A stretch of 64,000 nt of DNA from Pseudohoeflea suaedae (GCF_004354915.1 NZ_SMSI01000003.1:249501-313500); one strand, 5' to 3'; shown: positions 9,677-18,539, counted from the first letter of the stretch. Translations and numbers: made by a program. The notes: generated by a model from the sequence alone, not told the origin.

Positions 9677-9811
9677 ATGCTGGGCCAGGCGCGATGGTGG
9701 GAGGCCGTCTCGCGGGGCCGCATGTCACGCGGCGCCCTGCGCATGTTCTCCCCTGTGTGCCGCTCGAATATCGAAAACCGGACATCCCGTCCGGCTGTGG
9801 AGGACAGAACA

Positions 9812-10813
9812 ATGAAAAAGCTTCTTCTCGGCGCCGTATCGGCTGCAGCTCTCACCCTTGGCGCACAGCAGGCCCATGCCCAGTGCGACGATGGCGAAAT
9901 GGTCATCAAGTTCAGCCACGTGGTTGCCGCCACCGGCCACCCCAAGGGCGATGCCGCCACAATGCTGGCAGAGCGGGTGAACAAGGAAATGGACGGCAAG
10001 GCCTGCATGGAGGTCTTCCCGAACTCGACACTCTTCGATGACGACAAGGTGCTTGAAGCGTTGCTGATCGGCGACGTTCAGCTGGCGGCTCCGTCGCTGT
10101 CGAAGTTCGAGGCCTACACGCTGAAATATCGCCTCTTCGATCTGCCGTTCCTGTTCTCGAGCCTGCAGGCCGTGGACACGTTCATCAATTCGGACGAAGG
10201 CCGTGGCCTGCTCACCGTGATGGAAGATGTGGGTTACACCGGCCTGGGCTACTGGTCGTCGGGTCTCAAGCAGTTCTCGGCCAACAAGCCGCTGCTCGTT
10301 CCGTCCGATGCCAACGGCCTGAAGTTCCGCGTCCAGACGTCCGACGTGGCAGTCGCCATGATCGAGGCGATGGGCGCATCGGCCCAGAAGCTCGCCTTCA
10401 AGGAAGTCTATGGTGCGCTGCAGACAGGCGTCGTGGACGGCCAGGAAAACACCTGGTCGAACATCTACACGCAGAAGTTCTTCGAGGTGCAGGACGGCGT
10501 CACCGAAACCAACCACCAGCTTCTCGCCTATCTGCTCGTGACCTCGACGGAATGGCTCAACGGTCTGGATGAGGACATCCGCACGCAGTTCGTCTCCATC
10601 GTTGACGAAGTGACCAAGGAAGCAAATGCGGCGGTTGCCGAGACGGAAGCCAAGAACCGTCAGAACATCATCGACGCCGGCGGCACCATCCGCGAGCTGT
10701 CTGCGGAACAGCGCAAGCAGTGGGTCGATACGATGAAGCCGGTCTGGGCCCAGTTCGAAGGCGACATCGGCAAGGACCTGATCGACGCCGCGGCAGCCTC
10801 CAACGGCTCGTAA
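9812..10813 (+). CDS. dctP: TRAP transporter solute-binding protein, DctP type
   Basis: Periplasmic binding protein of a C4-dicarboxylate TRAP system, 333 residues. A Sec signal peptide is clear (MKKLLLGAVSAAALTLGAQQ, cleavage near AHA-Q). The mature part begins with the typical strand MVIKFSHVV and has the ligand-arginine region LKFRVQTSDV and the conserved QENTWSNIYTQKF segment of DctP proteins. The ATG at 9812 follows GGAGGAC. It heads the dctP-dctQ-dctM operon under a sigma-54 promoter. Substrate (succinate, malate, fumarate) is inferred from family and from the adjacent DctBD pair. Confidence 0.9.
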   Translation: MKKLLLGAVSAAALTLGAQQAHAQCDDGEMVIKFSHVVAATGHPKGDAATMLAERVNKEMDGKACMEVFPNSTLFDDDKVLEALLIGDVQLAAPSLSKFEAYTLKYRLFDLPFLFSSLQAVDTFINSDEGRGLLTVMEDVGYTGLGYWSSGLKQFSANKPLLVPSDANGLKFRVQTSDVAVAMIEAMGASAQKLAFKEVYGALQTGVVDGQENTWSNIYTQKFFEVQDGVTETNHQLLAYLLVTSTEWLNGLDEDIRTQFVSIVDEVTKEANAAVAETEAKNRQNIIDAGGTIRELSAEQRKQWVDTMKPVWAQFEGDIGKDLIDAAAASNGS

Positions 10814-10924
10814 ATACATCATCCGAAACAAGATGCCGCGTCCGGGTTGTCCGGGCGCGGTTCTTCGATTTGCGGGGCGTAACGTCACCTTGCGCCCGCG
10901 GGGAACGTGAAAAAGGGGAACGTC

Positions 10925-11605
10925 ATGGCCGCGTATTGGCCCTATGTGGGTATTCTCGTCATCATCGGGATTTTCTTTCTGGCCGAACGGCGCTGGCCCG
11001 AAGGTGTCACGCGGTTTGAGGAAAATGTGCTGGCAACGCTTCTGGCGCTGATCACGCTCGTCTCGTTTTCCCAGGTCATCGCGCGCTACGGGTTCAACAG
11101 CGGCTGGGGCGGCGCTCTCGAATTCACCCGCATCCTGTTTGCCTGGATGATCCTGTTCGGCATGAGCTACGGGCTGAAGACGGGCATGCATCTCGGGGTG
11201 GATGCGCTGCTCAGGCTGTTTCCGCAGAAACTGTTCAAGTTTTTCGCGATCTTCGGGGCGTTCTGCTGTCTTCTCTACGCGATCATCCTTCTGTCTTCCG
11301 GCTGGCTCGCTGTTTTCGGCGCCGACACCAAAGGCGGCGCGATGACCTACTGGCAGACCATGTTCAAGGTCGGAATCGGGCTCGACGATCTGCGCTATCC
11401 CGACTGGATGCAGGACACGTTCGGGCTGAAGGAGCGCGTCCAGCGCTGGATCGCCTATCTCATCCTTCCGATCGGGCTCGGCCTTTTCGCCTTCCGCGCC
11501 ATCCAGGCGATGATCGCGATCTGGCGCGGCGAACGCGAAATGGTGATCGCCGGGCACGAAGCCGAAGAGCTCGTTGCCGAAAACCGTGACGTGCTGAAGG
11601 ATTGA
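10925..11605 (+). CDS. dctQ: TRAP transporter small permease subunit, DctQ type
   Basis: A 226-residue inner-membrane protein with four to five hydrophobic helices and the family motif ILFAWMILFGMSYGLKTGMHLGV in its second half. DctQ pairs with DctM to form the sodium-driven TRAP membrane complex. The ATG at 10925 has a GGGGAA site; a GTG at 10907 is less likely. The C-terminal tail (GEREMVIAGHEAEELVAEN) is hydrophilic and cytoplasmic. It follows dctP after 111 bases and dctM begins six bases after its stop. Confidence 0.88.
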   Translation: MAAYWPYVGILVIIGIFFLAERRWPEGVTRFEENVLATLLALITLVSFSQVIARYGFNSGWGGALEFTRILFAWMILFGMSYGLKTGMHLGVDALLRLFPQKLFKFFAIFGAFCCLLYAIILLSSGWLAVFGADTKGGAMTYWQTMFKVGIGLDDLRYPDWMQDTFGLKERVQRWIAYLILPIGLGLFAFRAIQAMIAIWRGEREMVIAGHEAEELVAENRDVLKD

Positions 11606-11610
11606 GCGAC

Positions 11611-13227
11611 ATGGAACCCATCATTCTCTTTATCTTCGTCATCGGCTTTCTGTTTCTCGGCGTCCCCGTCGCGATTTCGCTCGGCCTGTCATCGATCCTG
11701 ATCATCGCGTTCTTCTCGGCGGATTCGATGTCATCGGTCGCTATCCAGCTGTTTACCGCGTCGCAGAACTATACGCTGCTCGCCATTCCCTTCTTCGTGC
11801 TGGCGTCGGCCTTCATGTCGACCGGTGGCGTGGCCAAGCGCATCATCCGCTTTGCCATCTCGGCGGTCGGGCATTTCCGTGGCGGTCTGGCGATGGCGAG
11901 CGTGCTCGCCTGCATGCTGTTTGCCGCGCTGTCCGGCTCGTCGCCCGCGACCGTGGTCGCGATCGGCACCATTGCCATCGCGGGCATGCGGCAGGTCGGC
12001 TACTCCAAGGAGTTCGCCGCAGGCATCATCGCCAATGCCGGGACGCTCGGCATTCTCATTCCGCCATCGATCGTCATGGTCGTCTATGCGGCCGCGACGG
12101 ACGTTTCCGTCGGGCGCCTGTTTCTTGCCGGCGTCATACCGGGCATCGTCGCCGGCCTGATGCTGATGATCGCGATCTACATCGTCGCGCGCTGGAAGAA
12201 CCTGCCGGCCGAACCCTGGAAGGGCTTTGGCGAGATCATCGCCGGCGGCAAGGAATCGGGGTGGGGCCTGTTCCTCATCGTCATCATCATCGGCGGCATC
12301 TATGGCGGCGTCTTCACGCCGACGGAAGCCGCCGCGGTGGCCGCGGTATATTCCTTCTTCGTGGCGGTCTTCATCTATCGCGACATGGGGCCGATGACAG
12401 GAATAGCCTGGGTTTCGGAGGATGACGGGAAACCTGCGCGTATCGGCTTCTCGGCAACCGTCTATGCGCTCGCCTTCTTCTTCGTCTGGATGATCCTGTC
12501 CTTCTTCGCCACGTCCGACTGGGAAGGCATCACGCTGGCCGGCCGGGCGCAGCTCGGCGGTATCCTGGCGGTCGCGCTCGGACTGGCCTACGCGGGCTGG
12601 CGCGGCAACAGCGTGGCCGGAATTCCCGGAGCGCTTCTTGCCGGGCTTCCGATCTGGGGGCGCAACCTGTCGCTGATGGGGCGGAATTCATTTGCCGCCT
12701 TCTTCAACGAGGATACCCGCAAGGTGCTGGTGGACGCGTCGAAGACCACCGTCATGCTGATGTTCATCATCGTCAACGCGCTCCTGTTCGCCCATGTGCT
12801 GACGTCCGAGCGCATTCCCGATGCGATCACCGAACTGATGCTCGGCTACGGCTTCAACTGGTTCACCTTCCTGATCGCAGTCAACGTCCTGCTTCTGATC
12901 GGCGGCCAGTTCATGGAGCCTTCCGGTCTCCTGCTGATCGTCGCGCCGGTGGTGTTCCCGATCGCGATGGAACTCGGCGTCGATCCGGTCCATCTGGGTA
13001 TCATCATGGTGGTGAACATGGAGATCGGAATGATCACGCCGCCCATCGGGCTCAATCTGTTCGTGACCTCCGGGATCACGGGCATGAGCCTGGTGCGGGT
13101 GGTCAAGGCAGCCATGCCGTTCGTGGCGGTGCTGTTCCTGTTCCTGATCCTGGTCACCTATGTTCCGGTGATGTCGACCTGGCTTCCCTACAGCCTGATG
13201 GGGCCCGAATTGACCACATCGCGATAG
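11611..13227 (+). CDS. dctM: TRAP transporter large permease subunit, DctM type
   Basis: Large multi-helix permease that carries solute delivered by DctP. Family features are the N-terminal FLFLGVPVAISLGLSS, the region ALSGSSPATVVAIGTIAIAG and the C-terminal MEIGMITPPIGLNLFVTSG. At 538 residues it is longer than the roughly 430 of classic DctM; the extra length is a central insert of about 100 residues (near 265-375) with further hydrophobic segments and a charged linker. The ATG at 11611 has AAGGA upstream; an in-frame TTG at 11602 overlaps dctQ and lacks spacing. Last gene of the operon. Confidence 0.9.
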   Translation: MEPIILFIFVIGFLFLGVPVAISLGLSSILIIAFFSADSMSSVAIQLFTASQNYTLLAIPFFVLASAFMSTGGVAKRIIRFAISAVGHFRGGLAMASVLACMLFAALSGSSPATVVAIGTIAIAGMRQVGYSKEFAAGIIANAGTLGILIPPSIVMVVYAAATDVSVGRLFLAGVIPGIVAGLMLMIAIYIVARWKNLPAEPWKGFGEIIAGGKESGWGLFLIVIIIGGIYGGVFTPTEAAAVAAVYSFFVAVFIYRDMGPMTGIAWVSEDDGKPARIGFSATVYALAFFFVWMILSFFATSDWEGITLAGRAQLGGILAVALGLAYAGWRGNSVAGIPGALLAGLPIWGRNLSLMGRNSFAAFFNEDTRKVLVDASKTTVMLMFIIVNALLFAHVLTSERIPDAITELMLGYGFNWFTFLIAVNVLLLIGGQFMEPSGLLLIVAPVVFPIAMELGVDPVHLGIIMVVNMEIGMITPPIGLNLFVTSGITGMSLVRVVKAAMPFVAVLFLFLILVTYVPVMSTWLPYSLMGPELTTSR

Positions 13228-13253
13228 CAGGAGAGTTCAGGATGGAAACGCCG

Positions 13254-13273
13254 ACAGGCCAATTTTGGCCTGT
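13254..13273. repeat. Perfect palindrome after dctM
   Basis: ACAGGCCAA and TTGGCCTGT form a nine-base-pair perfect stem around a two-base loop, 26 bases after the dctM stop. No T-run follows. It may stabilise the 3' end of the operon mRNA or bind a protein. Confidence 0.5.
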
Positions 13274-13317
13274 TGGCAGACCCGGAATGGGACAGGTCAG
13301 GATCGGCGGCCAAATCG

Positions 13318-13333
13318 TTAACACCGCGTTAAC
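13318..13333 (+). promoter_or_regulatory. CtrA-type box before a candidate small RNA
   Basis: TTAACACCGCGTTAAC is an exact match to the CtrA consensus TTAA-N7-TTAAC. It is centred about 33 bases upstream of the start expected for the RNA below, which is where CtrA boxes overlap the -35 region of activated promoters. A possible -10 (CATAAT) sits at 13347-13352. The site is seen; control by CtrA is inferred. Confidence 0.6.
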
Positions 13334-13357
13334 GCTTGCGGCGCATCATAATCCGCA

Positions 13358-13420
13358 CATGCCATTCCACTCCTCCCAAGCGGCATGATCCTTGAGGGCG
13401 GCAAGAGCCGCCCTTTTTTT
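13358..13420 (+). ncRNA. Candidate small regulatory RNA with anti-Shine-Dalgarno loop
   Basis: A short independent transcription unit lies between two convergent genes. It has a 5' hairpin with stem CATGCC (13358-13363) and GGCATG (13382-13387) whose 18-base loop exposes CTCCTCCC, followed by a textbook terminator. Alphaproteobacterial trans-acting RNAs often show such C/U-rich anti-Shine-Dalgarno loops, which pair with ribosome sites of target mRNAs. A CtrA-type box and a -10-like CATAAT precede it. No reading frame of note is present. The RNA would be about 60 nucleotides long. It could also be a terminator-associated structure for dctM read-through. Confidence 0.55.
13395..13420 (+). terminator. 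Rho-independent terminator
   Basis: AGGGCGGC (13395-13402) pairs with GCCGCCCT (13407-13414) around an AAGA loop, followed by a run of seven T. It acts on the plus strand and ends the candidate small RNA or dctM read-through. Confidence 0.9.
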
Positions 13421-13450
13421 GCGCACCGGATCGTCCTGGTCGTATGACGG

Positions 13451-14632
13451 CTATTCCGGCCTGTTGTCGGCGAGGAAAGTGCCGATCCGCTCGAAGGCGG
13501 CGCGGATGCTGTCATCCGAACTTGCGCAGGACACCCGCATGTAGCCCTCGCCATATCCGCCGAAATCGGGTCCGCCGATGAGAGCTACGCCCGCGTCTTC
13601 CAGCAGCGCCTTCGCGAGCGGCTTGGAGCGCCAGCCCGTCGCCTTGATGTTGGGGAAGGCATAGAAGGCGCCCTTCGGTGTGCGGCAGGTGACATTGTCG
13701 AGACCGTTTGCAAGTTCCGCCACGAGCTTGCGACGGCGGTCGAAGGCCGCGAGCATCTCATGAACCTGGTCCTGCGGCCCGTCGATGGCGGCGACGCCCG
13801 CCCATTGCGCGGGCGCGTTGACGCAAGACCATGAATTGACCGCGAGCTTGCGAACGCCGTCATAAAGCCCGTCCGGCCAGATCGACCAGCCGAGGCGCCA
13901 TCCCGTCATGGCCCAGGTCTTGGACCAGCCGTTGAGAACGATCAGCCGGTCGCGGATGTCGGGAAACTCCAGCAGCGAGACGTGCTTCTCTCCGTCATAG
14001 GTCATGACGTCATAGATCTCGTCCGACAGGATCGCCAGGTCAGGCCAGGCGGCGAGGCCGTGCACCAGCTTCTCGATCTCGGCACGCGGGGTCACCCCGC
14101 CCGTCGGATTGGACGGTGAATTGAGGATGAGCAGTTTCGTCCTGTCGGTGATGAGCGACAGCGTTTCCTCTGCGGAGAACGCGAAGTCGTTATCCTCTCG
14201 CAGCGGCACGGGAATGGCCTTCGCGCCGGTGAAGTCGATCATCGAGCGATAGATCGGGAAGCCCGGATCAGGATAGAGAATTTCCGCACCGGGTTCGCCC
14301 AGCATCATGATCGCGGCATACATGGCCGGCTTGCCACCCGGCGTGATCATCACCCGGTCCGGAGAAACCTCCTGACCCGTCATGTCTCTTGTCCGGCGGC
14401 AAACCGCCTCGCGCACCTCGACGATGCCGTTGGCGTACGTATAGCCGTGATGTCCGTCGCGCAACGCCTTCACCGCGGCTTCGACCACGTGTTGGGGCGT
14501 CTTGAAGTCCGGTTGGCCGATGCCGAGATTGATGATGTCGCGACCCGCGGAAGCGAGCGCGGTGGCCCGGGCGAGAACGGCGAAGGCATTTTCCTCGCCC
14601 ATGCGGTCGAAGGCGGCGACGGGTGCGATCAT
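13451..14632 (-). CDS. Class I/II PLP aminotransferase (aspartate aminotransferase-like)
   Basis: A 393-residue fold-type I aminotransferase. The PLP lysine is Lys238 in NGWSKTWAMTGWRLGW; the substrate and cofactor loops SPSNPTGG and ILSDEIYD and the N-terminal NLGIGQPDF motif are intact, and the carboxylate-binding arginine lies near the C-terminus (GYMRVSCA). It most likely moves amino groups between an amino acid and 2-oxoglutarate in the cytoplasm; the exact amino acid cannot be read from sequence. It stands alone and converges on the TRAP/small RNA region. It starts divergently from the GNAT gene at 14735. Confidence 0.83.
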   Translation of the reverse strand: MIAPVAAFDRMGEENAFAVLARATALASAGRDIINLGIGQPDFKTPQHVVEAAVKALRDGHHGYTYANGIVEVREAVCRRTRDMTGQEVSPDRVMITPGGKPAMYAAIMMLGEPGAEILYPDPGFPIYRSMIDFTGAKAIPVPLREDNDFAFSAEETLSLITDRTKLLILNSPSNPTGGVTPRAEIEKLVHGLAAWPDLAILSDEIYDVMTYDGEKHVSLLEFPDIRDRLIVLNGWSKTWAMTGWRLGWSIWPDGLYDGVRKLAVNSWSCVNAPAQWAGVAAIDGPQDQVHEMLAAFDRRRKLVAELANGLDNVTCRTPKGAFYAFPNIKATGWRSKPLAKALLEDAGVALIGGPDFGGYGEGYMRVSCASSDDSIRAAFERIGTFLADNRPE

Positions 14633-14734
14633 TGGTCCAGTTCCTCCCGATGCCGGAATGATGATCCGGCGGTGTTGTGATTTTGCGCGGATTCATGTCC
14701 TATCCGCCCGCAAAATTCAAATCGGGAATACCCA

Positions 14735-15418
14735 ATGTCGGATCTGTCAAACTGGCAAGCGCGACCAGCGCCCGCACCGGTCGCCTTGACCGGACGTTAC
14801 GCAATGATCGAGCCCTACAGGTGCGGCGTCCATCTGAACGCGCTCTGGGACGCGCTCGGTGGTAGCGCCAGCAACGAACTTCTGCGTTACTTTCCCAACG
14901 GTCCCTACGAGAACGCGGATCAGATGGGCGAGTGGATTGTCGGCTTCCAGAAGGGCGGCGCGGTGGTCAATGTCATCCGCGGGCGGCGAACGGGCAACAT
15001 CCTCGGCATGGCGTCCTACATGCGGCCGGATCCTGCGAACGGTGTCGTCGAGGTCGGTTCCGTCGCCCATTCACCCCTCATGCAGCGCTCGCCGATCTCG
15101 ACCGAAGTGCACTATCTCCTGGCAAGGCACGTCTTCGAAGATCTCGGCTATCGCCGCTACGAGTGGAAGTGCCACAACGAGAACGCGGCCTCCAAGCGCA
15201 CCGCCGAACGGCTGGGTTTCACATTCGAGGGAATTTTTCGCCAGCATCTCGTCTCGAAGGGCGCAAATCGGGACACGGCGTGGTATTCGATCATCGACGG
15301 CGAATGGCCGTCACTGAAAACGGCTTTCGAAGACTGGCTTGCGCCGGCGAATTTCGATGCCGAAGGACGCCAGATCGAGCGTCTGGAGGCCATCCGCGCG
15401 TCGCAGGGCGCCGGTTGA
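14735..15418 (+). CDS. GNAT family N-acetyltransferase (RimJ/RimL-like)
   Basis: A 227-residue member of the acetyltransferase_3 group. After an N-terminal strand region (ALTGRYAMIEPYR) come the acetyl-CoA fold elements, including the late motif YRRYEWKCHNENAASKRTAE followed by RLGFTFEGIFRQH, typical of RimJ/RimL-like enzymes that acetylate protein N-termini or small amines. The ATG at 14735 is preceded by GGGAA. A small membrane protein gene starts 17 bases after its stop and is probably co-transcribed. Substrate unknown. Confidence 0.8.
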   Translation: MSDLSNWQARPAPAPVALTGRYAMIEPYRCGVHLNALWDALGGSASNELLRYFPNGPYENADQMGEWIVGFQKGGAVVNVIRGRRTGNILGMASYMRPDPANGVVEVGSVAHSPLMQRSPISTEVHYLLARHVFEDLGYRRYEWKCHNENAASKRTAERLGFTFEGIFRQHLVSKGANRDTAWYSIIDGEWPSLKTAFEDWLAPANFDAEGRQIERLEAIRASQGAG

Positions 15419-15435
15419 ACGACAAGGAAGACATC

Positions 15436-15648
15436 ATGTCCAAAGATCGCTCGGCGGCCATTGCCGCAGGTCTCATCCTGGCGGGTACGTTCCTGCTCTT
15501 TGTCTTCATGCCGAACATCATGCTCGCCGCGGGCGAGGTGTCGCCCTGGCTTGCCGTCGCGCTCGGACTGATCGCGGTGGGCGCGTTCTTCGCCGTCTTC
15601 TGGCTGCGCGCCCGCTACAAGGCGAAGCAGGGCGGCGAACAGCGCTAA
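15436..15648 (+). CDS. Small two-helix membrane protein
   Basis: A 70-residue protein with two hydrophobic segments (about residues 8-32 and 38-58) and a basic C-terminus (RARYKAKQGG). The ATG has an AAGGAAG site. It follows the GNAT gene at once and its stop overlaps the stop of the convergent nickel/cobalt transporter gene by four bases. I do not recognise a family with a known function. Confidence 0.65.
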   Translation: MSKDRSAAIAAGLILAGTFLLFVFMPNIMLAAGEVSPWLAVALGLIAVGAFFAVFWLRARYKAKQGGEQR

Positions 15649-16712
15649 AGCGCTGCGAGAAACAGGACCGCGCCCAGAAACAGCACAAGGCTGGCGCCGG
15701 CGATCTCGATGATGAAGCCGACGGTATCGGCGCGCTTGTCGCCGGCGAATTTCAGCGCCGCGTCCTTGGCGAGAACGGCCATGACGGCAAGTGCGGAAAC
15801 GGTGATCGCGGTGCCGAGGGAGATGGCGAAGACGGAGAGCACGCCACCCAGCAGAAGGCCGTTCAACAGCGAGAACGACAATACCAGGAGCGAACCGGAA
15901 CAGGGCCGCAGGCCGACAGCCATGACGGCGGACCAGGCTTCGCGTGCCGAGAAGTCCTTGCCCGAGATCATCGCCGGATCGGGGGCGTGCGAATGGCCGC
16001 AGGTGGCGCAGACCTCGCCCGCGTGATGGTGATGGTCGTGCCCGTGATTGTGCCCGTGATGATCGTGGCCGTGATCATGCGCATGATGATCATGATGATG
16101 GCCGTGATGATGGTCGGGGCTGTGCGCATGAGCATCCGAGTGCCCATGCGAATGAGCGGTCGCAAGCCTGGGGAAGAAGCGGGCGCCGAGCTTTCGCCAC
16201 AGGAGCCAGGCGCCGAAGAGGGCGATCAGGAGATAGCTCGCGAGCTCCATGTAATGGGTGGCGTCGGTCATCGAGATGGTGGTGCCGCGCAGGAGCAGGT
16301 AAGCCGCGCCGACCACGGCGATGGCCGTGATGCCTTGCGCGAAGGACGACATGAAGGACAGCAGGACGCCGCGGCGCAGCGCCACCTCGTTGGCGATCAT
16401 GTAGGACGAGATCACCGCCTTGCCGTGACCGGGGCCGGCGGCATGAAAAATGCCGTAGGCAAAAGAGAGCCCGACGAGAAGGGAAAGCTTGGCTGGGTCC
16501 TCGCGCATCGCCTTGAGCGCACCGGTCAACAACCTGTAGAATTCCTGCTGCTTCTCGTTGACGAAGGCCAGAAACTGCCAGCCGAGACCCGACGGCATGA
16601 CCGACGGCTCGGCGGCGCCGATACCGAGCGGCGATTGGGCGTGGGCGAAGTTTGCGGCGAGAAGAAAGAGAACAAAAGCGGCCGCGAAGGCAGCCACGCA
16701 TTTGCGCATCAT
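15645..16712 (-). CDS. Nickel/cobalt exporter, NicO/RcnA family, His-rich
   Basis: A 355-residue inner-membrane metal transporter. After a signal-like N-terminus it carries the family motif HAAGPGHGKAV at about 90-100 and a second signature GLRPCSGSLLVLSF in the C-terminal half. Between them a cytosolic or periplasmic loop (about residues 187-242) is packed with histidines and ends in CATCGH, a probable metal-collecting segment. Such proteins export Ni(II) or Co(II). The start overlaps the stop of the DUF1007 gene by four bases; DUF1007-NicO pairs are common in alphaproteobacteria. Metal identity is inferred. Confidence 0.85.
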   Translation of the reverse strand: MMRKCVAAFAAAFVLFLLAANFAHAQSPLGIGAAEPSVMPSGLGWQFLAFVNEKQQEFYRLLTGALKAMREDPAKLSLLVGLSFAYGIFHAAGPGHGKAVISSYMIANEVALRRGVLLSFMSSFAQGITAIAVVGAAYLLLRGTTISMTDATHYMELASYLLIALFGAWLLWRKLGARFFPRLATAHSHGHSDAHAHSPDHHHGHHHDHHAHDHGHDHHGHNHGHDHHHHAGEVCATCGHSHAPDPAMISGKDFSAREAWSAVMAVGLRPCSGSLLVLSFSLLNGLLLGGVLSVFAISLGTAITVSALAVMAVLAKDAALKFAGDKRADTVGFIIEIAGASLVLFLGAVLFLAAL

Positions 16713-17374
16713 TTGCAGTCCAATTCGATACGGGTGGCGAACAGCTTGGAGAGATCGGTTCCCGCCGGGTCGTTGAAGAAGGCCTCGGTCAGCGACGCCT
16801 GGTTCTGCTCGAGCACTTCGTCCGGGTCCGGCCGCACGACCTGCGTCCCGCATTTCGCAGCATCGGGGCCGGTGACGACGAGATCGCCATCATTCATGAA
16901 ATCGATCGCCGTATACATGGTGGGATCGTAAATACCCACCTTCACCATGCCTCCGAGCTTGACGGTCTGTGCCGGCTCCACCGCGAAAATCAGCAGCAGC
17001 TGGCCGTCGTCGTAATTGGCGACCATGGCCTTTGGCGGGGCGACCTTGATGTCCTTGCCATTGTCGGTGAGGCTTACGAAATAATTGAAATCGGCCAGCG
17101 ATTCCGTGACCACCTGGGCAACGCGATGCAACTCGTCGGGGTCCATCGTCGCATTCTTGTTTGTGTCGAAATCCATCACCACGCTCGAGGAGAAGACCTC
17201 GTCGAAGCGCCAGACATTGCGCAGTTCGGCGATATTGCCTTTGGCGTCCGTCTCGATCTCGAGGCGGGCATCGGCAAAAATGTGCGGATGTGCCGAGGCG
17301 GAGGGCGTGCAGATCGCGAGGAAGGCAGCCGCAGTGCAAGCGCGCAGCGCAAATGTCCTGGCAGTTGGTGTCAT
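16709..17374 (-). CDS. DUF1007 family periplasmic protein
   Basis: A 221-residue exported protein with a signal peptide (about residues 1-27, ending ASA-H). The mature N-terminus starts HPHIFADARLEIE, the usual beginning of DUF1007 proteins; the His-x-His could bind metal. An EF-hand-like stretch DTNKNATMDPDEL lies near residue 75. The gene is translationally coupled to the NicO exporter, so a role as a periplasmic metal-binding partner is likely but unproven. The ATG at 17374 was chosen because it gives a clean signal peptide; the open frame reaches to 17497. Confidence 0.8.
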   Translation of the reverse strand: MTPTARTFALRACTAAAFLAICTPSASAHPHIFADARLEIETDAKGNIAELRNVWRFDEVFSSSVVMDFDTNKNATMDPDELHRVAQVVTESLADFNYFVSLTDNGKDIKVAPPKAMVANYDDGQLLLIFAVEPAQTVKLGGMVKVGIYDPTMYTAIDFMNDGDLVVTGPDAAKCGTQVVRPDPDEVLEQNQASLTEAFFNDPAGTDLSKLFATRIELDCK

Positions 17375-17469
17375 GACCTGTCCCGTGTGGCCGAATATGG
17401 GTTTTCTCTTGTCACCCAATATGGACTGAAATTCGGCAAGAAAAAATTCGTTTCGTTTCGTTGCAGCTC

Positions 17470-18369
17470 TCAGGCGCCGCGGTTGTCCTTGAACCATTGC
17501 GAGAGGAAGTCGACCAGGGTGCGGACCTTGGCCGGCAGGTAACGCCGCTCCGGGTAGATGGCATAGATGCCCGCGTCGGTCGGAATCCAGTTCGCCAGGA
17601 TGGGCATGAGCGTGCCCGTCTCGATCCTCTCCTGTGCGATGAAGTCCGGCAGAAGGGCGACACCGAGGCCGGATTCGGCGGCGCGCATGGTCGACAGCGG
17701 GCTGTTGACCTCGAGCCGTCCCTTCACCGCGACGCTGATCAGGTCGCCATCGGACGTCTGGAACCTCCAGTTGTTCTTCGAACGGTTGTTGGTGTCGACG
17801 AGGCAGGGCACCTTGGTCAGGTCGTTGGGGTTGCGGATCGGTCCGTGCTTTTTCAGAAAATCGGGTGAGGCAACCGGCATTATCGAGAAGGGCGCGAGCT
17901 TGCGGGCGATCATGCCGCTGTCCTGAAGCCGGGTGATGCGGATGCCGAGATCGAACCCTTCGTCGACGAGATCCACCATGCGGTCGTCGAGCACGATTTC
18001 CAGCGTGATATCCGGATAGGCGAGCGAGAAGTCGATGAGCGACTGGCCGACCGCCGCGTCGGCGAATGTGCGCGGCGCGGTGACCCTGACATTGCCTTTC
18101 ACATGGGAAGACGATTCGCGCACCTGGTCGGCCAGATCGTCGATCTGGCGGAGGATCTCGCTGGCGCTGCGATAGTAGGTCCGGCCCGTCTCGGTCAGTG
18201 AAAACTGCCGGGTGGTGCGGTTGAGAAGCAGCGAGCCGAGTTCATCCTCGAGTTCACGCACATATTTCGACAACAGTGCCTTGGAGCGGCCCGCCTTGCG
18301 GGCGGCGGCTGAAAATCCTTCGGCTTCAACGACATCGATAAAGGCACGGATTCGGGTGAGGCTATCCAT
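17470..18369 (-). CDS. LysR family transcriptional regulator
   Basis: A 299-residue LysR regulator with an N-terminal winged helix (AFIDVVEAEGFSAAARKAGR, recognition helix SKALLSKYVRELEDEL) and a periplasmic-binding-like effector domain from about residue 90. It belongs to the large AaeR/PecT-like subgroup with weakly predictable targets. It is separated by about 560 bases from the ornithine decarboxylase gene, which is divergent, but most of that gap is leader RNA. The ATG at 18369 gives the usual MDSLTRIRAF start; an upstream in-frame ATG at 18453 is less likely. Confidence 0.87.
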   Translation of the reverse strand: MDSLTRIRAFIDVVEAEGFSAAARKAGRSKALLSKYVRELEDELGSLLLNRTTRQFSLTETGRTYYRSASEILRQIDDLADQVRESSSHVKGNVRVTAPRTFADAAVGQSLIDFSLAYPDITLEIVLDDRMVDLVDEGFDLGIRITRLQDSGMIARKLAPFSIMPVASPDFLKKHGPIRNPNDLTKVPCLVDTNNRSKNNWRFQTSDGDLISVAVKGRLEVNSPLSTMRAAESGLGVALLPDFIAQERIETGTLMPILANWIPTDAGIYAIYPERRYLPAKVRTLVDFLSQWFKDNRGA

Positions 18370-18504
18370 GGGGGCGGTGTCCTTCGCCGTTACGGCGGCT
18401 AGCGAGATGAGGTCGCGAAACGCTGCGATAGAGTTCGTGTTTTGTGAACGCAAATCGACTGTCGTTCAACATATGATTTTTTCCGCCCCGATCCAAAAAA
18501 TCTC

Positions 18505-18532
18505 TTGATTCACAGGGCGAATAAACATATTT
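18505..18532 (+). promoter_or_regulatory. Candidate promoter of the ornithine decarboxylase leader
   Basis: TTGATT at 18505-18510 and ATATTT at 18527-18532 are spaced 16 bases apart, in an AT-rich patch upstream of a GC-rich leader. This would give a 5' leader of about 390-400 nucleotides. Confidence 0.45.
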
Positions 18533-18539
18533 CCGGGCT

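Noticed and set aside
16020-16160. Short CAT/GTG-type repeats that look like a simple-sequence or CRISPR-like array
   Set aside because: They encode the His-rich loop of the NicO exporter. There are no regular repeats and spacers. The same holds for 24470-24590 in the CobW gene.
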